From: PALSA-612 sp964595575
GTDB taxonomy: Bacteria; Actinomycetota; Thermoleophilia; Gaiellales; Gaiellaceae
Direction: 5' to 3'
Length of the DNA: 60,777 nt
Assembly (NCBI GenBank): GCA_964595575.1
Contig: CAZQRA010000014.1
Coordinates: 1 to 60,777, forward strand
Shown here: one piece after another, positions 25,608 through 33,614 of the stretch
How positions within the stretch are numbered: the stretch's first letter is position 1
Layout: every line of letters begins with the position of its first letter
Program-made: the position numbers and the translations under genes
Notes under the pieces: model-generated
Databases searched by the model: none
Seen by the model: the letters and a program-made list of their open reading frames with translations, nothing else
Told to the model about the DNA's origin: nothing

Positions 25608-25678
25608 GATGAGAGGGTTGCCCGCCTGGGGGTGGCGGGCGGCGACGCCGGCTCGCCCCTCTCATCGTCCTCTCATCG
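25608..25678. promoter_or_regulatory. Repeated CTCTCATC boxes between exported protein and response regulator
   Basis: Two direct copies of CTCTCATCG lie at 25659-25667 and 25670-25678, an 11-bp period (one helical turn), and an inverted core copy (GATGAGAG) is at 25608-25615. OmpR-family regulators bind such direct repeats, so autoregulation by the adjacent regulator is likely. Confidence 0.6.
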
Positions 25679-25757
25679 CGCGCTTCTAGGTTCAATGCGT
25701 CTCGTGGCATCCCTCCGATCTGTCCTCTTCGCCTGCCTCTTGGCCTGACCGCTGGCC

Positions 25758-26438
25758 GTGCGCATCCTGATCGTCGAGGACGAGCTCAAGATGGCGGCGC
25801 TCCTTCGCCGTGGCCTGGCCGAGGAGGGCCACGCCGTCGATCTCGCCCCGCACGGGCAGGATGCGCTCGTGCGGGCGCGGGCGACCGAGTACGACGCGAT
25901 CGTGCTCGACGTGATGCTTCCCGGGCTGGACGGGTTTGAGGTCTGCCGCAGGCTGCGCCAGACCGGAGTGTGGTCGCCGGTGCTGATGCTGACCGCCCGC
26001 GATGCGGTCGACGACCGGGTGGCGGGCTTGGACGCGGGCGCGGACGACTACCTGACGAAGCCCTTCTCCTTCGCCGAGCTCGCGGCCCGGCTGCGCGCCC
26101 TCGCCCGCCGTGGACCGGTCGAGCGACCGGCCGTGCTCGAGGCGGGGTCGCTCAGGCTCGACCCCTCGACCCGCCAGGTCTGGCGAGGAGACACCGAGAT
26201 CCACCTTTCCACCAAGGAGTTCGCTCTTTTGGAGACGTTCATGCGCCGGCCGGGGCAGGTCCTCTCCCGCTTCGACCTGCTCGAGCACGCCTGGCCGTAC
26301 AGCTACGAGAACCGCTCGAACGTGGTCGACGTCTACGTTCGCTACCTGCGCGAGAAGATCGACCGCCCCTTCGGGCTTCGCTCGCTGGAGACGGTGCGCG
26401 GCGCCGGCTACCGGCTGCGCAAGGACGGGGGAGGGTAG
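25758..26438 (+). CDS. OmpR-family response regulator
   Basis: This 226-residue regulator has a receiver domain with acidic pocket E7/D8, phospho-acceptor D51 (VLDVMLPG), T79 and K101 (LTKPF), followed by a winged-helix Trans_reg_C domain (VWRGDTEIHLSTKEFALLETFMRRPGQVLSR ... VDVYVRYLREKID ... VRGAGYRL). GTG at 25758 is the start. It heads an operon with a metallophosphoesterase and its presumed kinase. The upstream boxes at 25659-25678 suggest it controls itself. Confidence 0.94.
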   Translation: MRILIVEDELKMAALLRRGLAEEGHAVDLAPHGQDALVRARATEYDAIVLDVMLPGLDGFEVCRRLRQTGVWSPVLMLTARDAVDDRVAGLDAGADDYLTKPFSFAELAARLRALARRGPVERPAVLEAGSLRLDPSTRQVWRGDTEIHLSTKEFALLETFMRRPGQVLSRFDLLEHAWPYSYENRSNVVDVYVRYLREKIDRPFGLRSLETVRGAGYRLRKDGGG

Positions 26439-26443
26439 CTGCC

Positions 26444-27325
26444 GTGGCACTCGACAGGCGGCGGGCCGCGGTCGGCCTTCTCCTTGTCGGCCTGGCGCTG
26501 GCAACGGCGGGAGTGACCCTGGCCGAGGCGCTCGAGACCCGCCCGTCGCCGGGCTCGTTTCGCTTCCCCTATGCCGGGAGCAGGGCCGTCGTCTGGGCGG
26601 TCGGCGACGCCGCCGCCGGTACTCGGGCCGCTTTCCAGCTTGCCCGCCAGATCCGCGCCGCGCGCCCCGATCTCCTCCTCTACCTCGGCGACGTCTACCC
26701 GAACGGCACGAGCGCCGACTACCGGCAGCGCTACGCGCCCCTGTACGGCCCGCTCCTTCACCGGACGGCGCCCACACCGGGAAACCATGAGTGGCCCAAT
26801 CGCCGCCAAGGCTACGATCGCTACTGGTCGCGCGTGACCGGCGGGCAGCCTCCGGAGTACTACTCCTTCCGGCTCGCCGGCTGGCAGGTTCTCAGCCTGA
26901 GCTCAGAGGCGCCGCACGGCCCCGGCTCACCGCAGCGTCGTTGGCTCCTCAGCCGCGTTCGCGCGCCCGGCGACTGCCGTCTTGCCTTCTGGCACCGGCC
27001 CCGCTTCAGCGCCGGCCTGCACGGCGACCAGGAGGACATCGAGCCCCTGTGGCGGGCACTGCAAGGCCGGGCGAGGATCCTCGTCAACGGCCACGACCAC
27101 GGCCTGCAGCGGCTCCGCCCCATCGAGGGGATGGTCGAGCTCGTCTCGGGCGCAGGAGGCGGGCCGCTCTACCCGCTCGACCGGAGCGATCCACGGCTCG
27201 CCTGGGGAGAAAACGGCGTCTACGGTGCGCTTCGTCTCGACCTTGCGCCCGGGCTTGCCCGCTACCGGTTCGTCGCCCTCGGCGGTCGGGTACTCGACTC
27301 CGGCACGGTGCGGTGCCGCTCCTAG
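26444..27325 (+). CDS. Membrane-anchored metallophosphoesterase inside a two-component operon
   Basis: This 293-residue calcineurin-type phosphoesterase has an N-terminal hydrophobic anchor (AAVGLLLVGLALATAGVTLAEAL). Metal ligand motifs appear in order: WAVGDAA, LYLGDVYPNG, TPGNHEWPN, FWHRPRFSAG and NGHDHGLQ, a complete dinuclear site. It resembles purple acid phosphatase-like exported proteins. The gene lies between the response regulator (5 bp away) and the sensor kinase (13-bp overlap), which suggests the phosphatase serves the signal being sensed, for example phosphate or a phosphoester. That link is inference. Confidence 0.85.
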   Translation: MALDRRRAAVGLLLVGLALATAGVTLAEALETRPSPGSFRFPYAGSRAVVWAVGDAAAGTRAAFQLARQIRAARPDLLLYLGDVYPNGTSADYRQRYAPLYGPLLHRTAPTPGNHEWPNRRQGYDRYWSRVTGGQPPEYYSFRLAGWQVLSLSSEAPHGPGSPQRRWLLSRVRAPGDCRLAFWHRPRFSAGLHGDQEDIEPLWRALQGRARILVNGHDHGLQRLRPIEGMVELVSGAGGGPLYPLDRSDPRLAWGENGVYGALRLDLAPGLARYRFVALGGRVLDSGTVRCRS

Positions 27326-28692
27326 CCCGGCTCCCTATTCGCGTCCGGCTGACGCTTGCCTTCGCGGTGGCGATGGCGCTTGTCCTCTCGGCCACCGGTC
27401 TTTTTCTCTACCTCCGCCTCGCCTCGGCTCTCGACCAGACGATCGACGACGGCCTGCGCACCCGGGCCGACGACATCGCCGCGCTCGTCCGTCAAGCCGA
27501 CTCAGGCCTTCGGGAGGGCGGCGGCGCCCGCCTGGCCGAGCGGGGGGAGAGCTTCGCGCAAGTCCTCGATCTCGCTGGAAGAGTGGTGGATACGACGCCC
27601 CAGCTCGGCGAGCGGCCGTTGCTCTCCCCGGCGGAGCTGGCTCGGGCTGGGGAACGCCCCCTCCAGCTCGATCGCGGGCCCGTCCCGGGAATCGACGGCG
27701 AGTCGCGGCTCCTTGCCGCCCCCGTGCGGGCGCAGGACCGAAGACTCGTTGTCGTGGTCGGCTCCTCGCTGGAGGGCCGCGAGGAAGCCCTGTCCGGTCT
27801 CCTCACCCAGATGCTCGTGGGCGGGCCCCTTGCGCTCCTCGCCGCCTCGCTTCTTGCGTACGCGCTCGCTGCCGCCGCCCTTCGGCCGGTCGAGTCGATG
27901 CGGCGCGAGGCGGCGGCCATTCAAACCGCCGAGCCGGGACGCCGCCTTCCCGTCCCGCCGTCGCGCGACGAGATCGCCCGCCTGGGCGAGACCCTGAACT
28001 CCATGCTCGCCCGGCTGGAGACCGCGCTCGACCGTGAGCGCAGCTTCCTCGCCGACGCGAGCCACGAGCTGCGGACGCCGCTTGCCCTGCTCAAGACCGA
28101 GCTGGAGCTGGCGCTGGCGCGGCCGCGGCCGGCCGACGAGCTGGAGCGGGCGCTCCGCTCCGCCGCCGAGGAGACCGACCGCTTGAGCGAGCTTGCCGAG
28201 AGCCTCCTCTTGCTCGCCCGCTCCGATCAGCATGGTCTGGCCGTGCAGCTCTCCGCCCTCCCGGCGGCCGATCTCGTCCAGAGCGTGGCGTCGCGCTTCG
28301 CCGTCTTCGCCTCGCGGGCGGGACGGGCGATCGCCACCCGCGCTCCGGCCGACATCGAGCTTCGAGGCGATCGTGCGCGCCTCGATCAGGCACTCGGCGC
28401 CCTCGTCGACAACGCTCTCCGCCACGGGCAGGGGGACGTCCGCATCGAGGCGGTGGTCAACGGGCGATGGGTCGAGCTCCACGTCCTCGACGAGGGGCCG
28501 GGCTTTCCGCTCCCGTTTCTCGAGCGAGCCTTCGAGCGCTTCAGCCGCGCCGACGGAGCGCGCTCCGGCGCCGGCGCCGGACTCGGCCTCGCCATCGCGG
28601 CGGCCATCGCACAGGCGCACGGAGGGACGGCGCATGCCGCCAACCGGCCCGAGGGCGGCGCCGACGTCTGGCTCTCGCTGCCCGTGCCGTGA
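27313..28692 (+). CDS. Sensor histidine kinase
   Basis: This 459-residue membrane kinase has a first TM at about 12-35, an extracytoplasmic sensor region of about 130 residues, a second TM near 160-185, a HAMP domain, an H-box (FLADASHELRTPLALLKTELELAL), an N-box (LGALVDNALRHG), and G boxes VLDEGPGFP and GAGAGLGLAIAAAIAQAHGG. GTG at 27313 lies inside the phosphoesterase gene, a 13-bp overlap implying coupling. It should phosphorylate the regulator encoded at 25758. The signal is unknown. Confidence 0.93.
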   Translation: MPLLARLPIRVRLTLAFAVAMALVLSATGLFLYLRLASALDQTIDDGLRTRADDIAALVRQADSGLREGGGARLAERGESFAQVLDLAGRVVDTTPQLGERPLLSPAELARAGERPLQLDRGPVPGIDGESRLLAAPVRAQDRRLVVVVGSSLEGREEALSGLLTQMLVGGPLALLAASLLAYALAAAALRPVESMRREAAAIQTAEPGRRLPVPPSRDEIARLGETLNSMLARLETALDRERSFLADASHELRTPLALLKTELELALARPRPADELERALRSAAEETDRLSELAESLLLLARSDQHGLAVQLSALPAADLVQSVASRFAVFASRAGRAIATRAPADIELRGDRARLDQALGALVDNALRHGQGDVRIEAVVNGRWVELHVLDEGPGFPLPFLERAFERFSRADGARSGAGAGLGLAIAAAIAQAHGGTAHAANRPEGGADVWLSLPVP

Positions 28693-28709
28693 AGAGGCCC
28701 CGTGCCCCG

Positions 28710-29033
28710 CTACCGCAGCGGCTCCACGACCAGCGTCAGCCCGTCCACGGCACGCACGCGTACGCGCTCGCCGGCGCCCGCTCCCCGCTCGCAATGCGCG
28801 CGCCAGATCTCCCCGCCCACGCGCACCTGCCCGATCGGTCGGCAGGGGGTGACGACCTTTGCGCTTCGTCCGACGAGAGCCTCGGCGCCCACCCGCGGGC
28901 GGTCGCGCCGCGAGTACCAGATACCGATCAGAGCGGAGAGCGACTCCCACGCCGCGGCGGCCACGACCGCCACTCCGCTCCACGGCCAGGGCACGAGGAA
29001 GACGGCAAGCAGGATGGCGATGACAAGGATCAC
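28710..29033 (-). CDS. NfeD-like membrane protein
   Basis: This is a short (107-residue) NfeD-like protein with two N-terminal hydrophobic segments (ILVIAILLAVFLVPWPWSGVAVV and a weaker one) and a C-terminal OB-fold-like domain (VGRSAKVVTPCRPIGQVRVGGEIWRAHCERGAGAGERVRV). NfeD partners usually act with stomatin-type proteins in membrane quality control; none is next to it. I use GTG at 29033; the frame is open further upstream but would overlap the korA start region. It is convergent with the kinase gene. Confidence 0.7.
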   Translation of the reverse strand: MILVIAILLAVFLVPWPWSGVAVVAAAAWESLSALIGIWYSRRDRPRVGAEALVGRSAKVVTPCRPIGQVRVGGEIWRAHCERGAGAGERVRVRAVDGLTLVVEPLR

Positions 29034-29091
29034 CGGCGCCCCTTGATCAGGCTGAGAGGGGCCTGCATGCGCTATACCTAACAGGAGGCTC

Positions 29092-30936
29092 ATGGCCAAA
29101 GCCGTCCAGCAGCTCGACCAGGTCACGATCCGCTTCGCGGGTGACTCGGGCGACGGGATGCAGCTCACCGGGTCTCAGTTCGCCAACGAGACGGCCCTCC
29201 TCGGCAACGACCTCTCCACCCTCCCCGACTTCCCCGCCGAGATTCGCGCCCCCGCCGGGTCGCTTCCCGGCGTATCCGGCTTCCAGATCCACTTCGCCGA
29301 CCACGACATCCTCACCCCCGGCGACCAGCCGGACGTGCTCGTGGCCATGAACCCCGCGGCCCTCCGCGCCAACATCGAGGATCTGCGCAAGGGCGGCACC
29401 GTGATCGTCAACCGGGACGCCTTCAACGAGAAGAACCTGCAGAAGGCCGGCTACGCCACGAACCCGCTCGAGGACGGCTCGCTCCAGGGCTACAACGTCC
29501 ACGCCCTCCCCCTCACGTCCATGACGGTGGAGGCGCTCAAGGGGATCGAGGGGGTCACCCCCCGCGAGGCCGAGCGCTCCAAGAACTTCTTCGCCCTCGG
29601 GCTCATGTCCTGGCTCTACGGCCGGCCCATCGAGGCCACGCTGGAGTTCATCCGCACCAAGTTCGCGCGGCGACCGGAGCTGGCCGAGGCCAACACCCGC
29701 GCCTTCAAGGCCGGCTACCACTACGGGGAGACGAGCGAGGACTTCGTCGTCCAGTACCAGGTCAAGCCGGCCCGGCTCAAGCCCGGCCTCTACCGCAACA
29801 TCACCGGTAACCAGGCCTTGTCCCTGGGGCTGATCGCGGCCAGCGTGCGGTCCGGCCTTCCCCTCTTCCTGGGGGCCTATCCCATCACGCCTGCCTCCTC
29901 GATCCTCGAGGAGCTCGCCCGCCACAAGCAGTTCGGGATCAGGACGTTCCAGGCCGAGGACGAGATCGCGGCCGCCGGAGCCGCGTTGGGGGCCTCCTAC
30001 GGGGGCTCCCTGGGGGTGTGCACTTCGGCCGGGCCGGGCGTCGTCCTCAAGTCGGAGACGGTGGGGCTGGCGGTCATGCTCGAGCTTCCCCTGGTGGTGA
30101 TCGACGTCCAGCGGGCCGGCCCCTCCACCGGCATGCCGACCAAGCCCGAGCAGGCCGACCTGCTCATGGTGCTCTTCGGCCGCAACGCCGAGTCGCCGGT
30201 GCCCGTGCTCGCTGCCTCGACGCCGGGGAACTGCTTCCACATGGCTCTCGAGGCCTGCCGCATCGCCCTCAAGTACCGCACCCCCGTGTACCTTTTGTCC
30301 GACGCCTACCTGGCCAACGGAGCCGAGCCGTGGCTCGTCCCCGACGTGGAGGAGCTCCCCGACCTGAGCGTGGAGCTGGCCGTGGAGCCCAACGGAGAGG
30401 GGGGACGCTTCCTCCCCTACCTCCGCGATCCCGAGACGCTCGCTCGTCCCTGGGCCATCCCCGGCACGCCCGGCCTCGAGCACCGCATCGGCGGCCTGGA
30501 GAAGGAGGACGTGACCGGCAACGTCTCCTACGACCCCGAGAACCACGACACCATGGTGCGACTACGGGCCCAGAAGGTGGCCGGCATCGCCGCCGACATT
30601 CCCGAGCTCGAGGTGGACGACCCCGACCAGGAGGCCAAGCTCCTGGTCCTCGGCTGGGGCGGTACGTACGGCTCGATCGCCGCCGCCGTGCGCCGGGTGC
30701 GGCGGGCGGGCGGCAAGGCGGCCCAGGCTCACCTCCACTACCTCAATCCCTTCCCCCGCAACACGGGCGAGGTCCTGCGCCGCTACGAGCGGGTGCTCGT
30801 GCCCGAGATGAACCTCGGGCAGCTGGTCAAGCTGGTGAGGGCCGAGTTCCTGGTGGACGCCGTCGGCTACAACCGCGTGCGAGGCGTTCCCTTCCGCACC
30901 AGCGAGCTCGCCCAGGCGATCGAGGCCCTCCTGTGA
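29092..30936 (+). CDS. korA: 2-oxoacid:acceptor (ferredoxin) oxidoreductase, gamma-alpha fused subunit
   Basis: This 614-residue subunit of a 2-oxoglutarate/2-oxoacid:ferredoxin oxidoreductase turns a 2-oxoacid and CoA into acyl-CoA, CO2 and reduced ferredoxin. The gamma domain is first (about 1-190, FAGDSGDGMQLTGSQFANE), then the alpha pyrimidine-binding domain (YPITPASSILEELA, ASYGGSLGVCTSAGPG, QRAGPSTGMPTKPEQADL) and the transketolase-C-like end. The layout and the absence of a delta ferredoxin subunit match the two-subunit KorAB type. An AGGAGG lies 5 nt before the ATG. It is coupled to korB. It likely closes the oxidative TCA cycle under thermophilic or low-oxygen conditions (inference). 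Confidence 0.93.
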   Translation: MAKAVQQLDQVTIRFAGDSGDGMQLTGSQFANETALLGNDLSTLPDFPAEIRAPAGSLPGVSGFQIHFADHDILTPGDQPDVLVAMNPAALRANIEDLRKGGTVIVNRDAFNEKNLQKAGYATNPLEDGSLQGYNVHALPLTSMTVEALKGIEGVTPREAERSKNFFALGLMSWLYGRPIEATLEFIRTKFARRPELAEANTRAFKAGYHYGETSEDFVVQYQVKPARLKPGLYRNITGNQALSLGLIAASVRSGLPLFLGAYPITPASSILEELARHKQFGIRTFQAEDEIAAAGAALGASYGGSLGVCTSAGPGVVLKSETVGLAVMLELPLVVIDVQRAGPSTGMPTKPEQADLLMVLFGRNAESPVPVLAASTPGNCFHMALEACRIALKYRTPVYLLSDAYLANGAEPWLVPDVEELPDLSVELAVEPNGEGGRFLPYLRDPETLARPWAIPGTPGLEHRIGGLEKEDVTGNVSYDPENHDTMVRLRAQKVAGIAADIPELEVDDPDQEAKLLVLGWGGTYGSIAAAVRRVRRAGGKAAQAHLHYLNPFPRNTGEVLRRYERVLVPEMNLGQLVKLVRAEFLVDAVGYNRVRGVPFRTSELAQAIEALL

Positions 30937-31946
30937 GCGGCAACGGCAGAGCGACCCTCACCGCCAAGGACTTCAAGTCCGACCAAGAGGTGCGCTGGTG
31001 CCCGGGGTGCGGCGACTACGCCATCCTCGCCTCGGTGCAGCAGGTCATGCCCGAGCTCGGGCTTCCTCGGGAGCGGATCGTCTTCATCTCCGGCATCGGC
31101 TGCGCCGCTCGCTTCCCCTACTACATGGAGACCTACGGGATGCACTCCATCCACGGCCGAGCCCCGGCCATCGCCACCGGGCTTGCCACCTCCCGACCCG
31201 ATCTCTCCGTGTGGGTGGTGACCGGCGACGGCGATGCCCTCTCCATCGGCGGGAACCACCTGATCCACGCCCTCCGCCGCAACGTCAACCTCAAGATCCT
31301 GCTCTTCAACAACCAGGTCTACGGCCTCACCAAGGGCCAGTACTCGCCCACCAGCCCCCGAGGCCAGCGCACCGGCTCGACGCCGATGGGATCCATCGAC
31401 CAGCCCTTCAACCCCCTGGGGGTGGCCATCGGCGCCGAGGCTACCTTCGTGGCTCGGGCCATCGACACCGACCGCAAGCACCTCATGGAGGTGCTGCGGC
31501 GGGCTGCTGCTCACCGGGGGGCTGCCTTCGTGGAGATCCTCCAGAACTGCAACATCTACAACGACGGCGCCTTCGACGCGGTGCGCGAGCACGAGGAGAA
31601 CCGCATCTACCTGCGCCACGGCCAGCCGGTGCGCTTCGGCGCCCAGGGAGAGCGCGGGGTCCGCGTGCTCGAGGACGGCTCGGCCGAGATCGTGGATGTC
31701 GCCGAGGTGGGCGAGGATGCGCTCCTCGTCCACGACGAGCAGCACCGGGAGCCGAGCCTCGCCTTCGCCCTCAGCCGCCTGACCTTGGAGGCGAACGGGG
31801 TGGCGCCGGTGGGAGTGTTCCGGGCCGTGGAGCAGCCGGTGTACGACGACCTGCTGACCGATCAGATCGAGCGGGCCGTGGCCGAGCGGGGGCCGGGAGA
31901 CCTGGCGGCGCTGCTGCGCTCCGGGGATACCTGGACCGTGGCCTAG
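30933..31946 (+). CDS. korB: 2-oxoacid:acceptor (ferredoxin) oxidoreductase beta subunit
   Basis: This 337-residue TPP-binding subunit partners KorA. Its Fe-S/TPP features are visible: WCPGCGDYAIL, SGIGCAARFPYY, HGRAPAIATGLA, the TPP/Mg motif GDGDALSIGGNHLIHALRRN...NN, and YGLTKGQYSPTS. GTG at 30933 overlaps the korA stop (GTGA). The stop TAG lies in CTAG (31943-31946), which also supplies the stop of the convergent exoprotein gene, so the two genes share four bases tail to tail. Confidence 0.94.
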   Translation: MSGNGRATLTAKDFKSDQEVRWCPGCGDYAILASVQQVMPELGLPRERIVFISGIGCAARFPYYMETYGMHSIHGRAPAIATGLATSRPDLSVWVVTGDGDALSIGGNHLIHALRRNVNLKILLFNNQVYGLTKGQYSPTSPRGQRTGSTPMGSIDQPFNPLGVAIGAEATFVARAIDTDRKHLMEVLRRAAAHRGAAFVEILQNCNIYNDGAFDAVREHEENRIYLRHGQPVRFGAQGERGVRVLEDGSAEIVDVAEVGEDALLVHDEQHREPSLAFALSRLTLEANGVAPVGVFRAVEQPVYDDLLTDQIERAVAERGPGDLAALLRSGDTWTVA

Positions 31947-33586
31947 CCTGCCTGCTCGGGCAGGAAGGCAAACGCCACCGCCTGCCGCAGCCTGGCCCCC
32001 ACGGGCTCCCCGGCGAGCACGAACGTGGCCGCCGCTCGCCCAGCCACGTAGGACACGGAGACGTAGTCGGCCAGCATGCGCCCGGAGGTGGTGCGGGCGA
32101 TCCATGAGAGCCGCATCGAGCGAGCGCTCAGCCGCGCAGGTCTCGACCAGGACCGTCCCCCGTCGACCGAGGAGACGGAGAAGACGTCGATGCCCGGACA
32201 GGAGGGAGACGAGAGACAGCCCTGGGGCAGGGCATGGTAGACGAGGGCGAGACGACCGCTCTCGCCGCCGGAGCGCAGGTCTGCGGCCAGCCCTGGTAGG
32301 AACTGCTCGACGGTCGCGGCGGAGGGGGCGACGGCCTGCGGCGGCGACCAGGAGACCCCGTCCTCCGAGCTCGAGAAGAGGATGCGGTTGGCCTGGCACC
32401 GGTCGAGCGGGACGCAGCCCTGCCAGGCAGCCAGGATGCGGCCCGAGCCGTCGACCTCCACCGAGGGGAGGGCGAAGGCCCGCACGCCCGGGATCGGAGC
32501 GAGCGCAAGCCGGGCGACGGTCACCGGCGGGGAGAAGCTCGCCCCGCCGTCCTCAGAGCGCGCCGCCACCACCTCGCTGGCGACGCCGGAGCGGGGATCC
32601 GCGAAGGCGGTGTAGACGACGACCAGGGTACCGTCGGGCTGGACGGCCGGCTGGGCCCCGTTCACCTCCACGCCCTGCGGGGCCACCGGCGAGGTGGGGA
32701 CGGGGGCGCTCCAGGTAAGCCCGCCGTCGGCGGACGAGCGGGTCACGATCTGACGAGCCCCGGAGTCGAGGTAGGAGAGGTAGCAGCGGCCCAGGAAGCG
32801 GCTTTGCGAGGACGTGTCGCAGGCGAGCCACTCCTTGTCGAGGGAGCCGGGAGGGCCCTCTGCCGCGGTCACCGGGAGCTCCCACGCCAGTCCGTCTCGG
32901 GAGCGGCTGACGAGGAGGCGGAAGGCGTCGGGAGCGATGGCTAGGGTGGCGGCAAGCCACATGCCGTGGGCTGGGTCGTAGGCCACCACGGGGTCGCTCG
33001 CCCTTGGATGCCGGCCCGCGGGCGTGGTCTCGGAGGTGATGCCGGGCAGAAGGCCCGATCGCCAGCTGCGCCCCCCGTCCGAGGAGGTGGCGAAGCCGAT
33101 GGCTGCCGCTCCTCCCGTCTCGATCCGCCCCACTTGGAACACGGTCACGACGGTCGAGCCCCAGGCCAGGCTGTCCGGCTCGGCCTCCGTCTCGTGCTGG
33201 GCCTCCGGGGAGGCGGTGGTATCGCGCGAGAGCTGACGGGCTACGAGCTCGCAGTCCCTGGGGACGCGGTCCTCGAGGCCGGCGTTGACGAGGTCGAGCC
33301 CGGGCCCGCAGCGGACCCTGTCCAAGGCGCCGTCGAAGAGCGTTGCCAGGCGATCGCCGCCGGCACCGCCGTCGAGAAGGTCGCGCCCGGCTCCCCCGAG
33401 GAGGAGGTCCCGCCCGGCCAGACCCAGGACGGTGTCGTCTCCTCCGCGGCCGTCGAGGACGTCGGGGCCGGGCGTTCCTCGCAGGACATCGGCGCGGTCC
33501 GTGCCCCGGATCGTGGCCGCGGAGGCAAGCCCGCCCAGCGCTAGCGCGACGACGGAGAGAGCGGTAAGGAGGCGCACCCACGTCAC
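31943..33586 (-). CDS. Exported calcium-repeat plus BNR (sialidase-like) protein
   Basis: This protein has about 547 residues. A signal peptide (VRLLTALSVVALALGGLASA) is followed by an RTX-like glycine/aspartate block of hemolysin-type calcium-binding repeats (RGTPGPDVLDGRGGDDTVLGLAGRDLLLGGAGRDLL pattern). The rest is a beta-propeller with six Asp-box (BNR) motifs: SSDGGRSW, SRDGLAW, SADGGLTW, SEDGGASF, SEDGVSW and SVDGGRSW. Catalytic sialidase arginines were not identified, so a binding or sensing role is as likely as hydrolysis. Start GTG 33586 or 33577. Several cysteine pairs fit an extracellular site. Confidence 0.8.
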   Translation of the reverse strand: MTWVRLLTALSVVALALGGLASAATIRGTDRADVLRGTPGPDVLDGRGGDDTVLGLAGRDLLLGGAGRDLLDGGAGGDRLATLFDGALDRVRCGPGLDLVNAGLEDRVPRDCELVARQLSRDTTASPEAQHETEAEPDSLAWGSTVVTVFQVGRIETGGAAAIGFATSSDGGRSWRSGLLPGITSETTPAGRHPRASDPVVAYDPAHGMWLAATLAIAPDAFRLLVSRSRDGLAWELPVTAAEGPPGSLDKEWLACDTSSQSRFLGRCYLSYLDSGARQIVTRSSADGGLTWSAPVPTSPVAPQGVEVNGAQPAVQPDGTLVVVYTAFADPRSGVASEVVAARSEDGGASFSPPVTVARLALAPIPGVRAFALPSVEVDGSGRILAAWQGCVPLDRCQANRILFSSSEDGVSWSPPQAVAPSAATVEQFLPGLAADLRSGGESGRLALVYHALPQGCLSSPSCPGIDVFSVSSVDGGRSWSRPARLSARSMRLSWIARTTSGRMLADYVSVSYVAGRAAATFVLAGEPVGARLRQAVAFAFLPEQAG

Positions 33587-33614
33587 GGCGGCGGAGTCCT
33601 CGAGCGGGCTTCCT

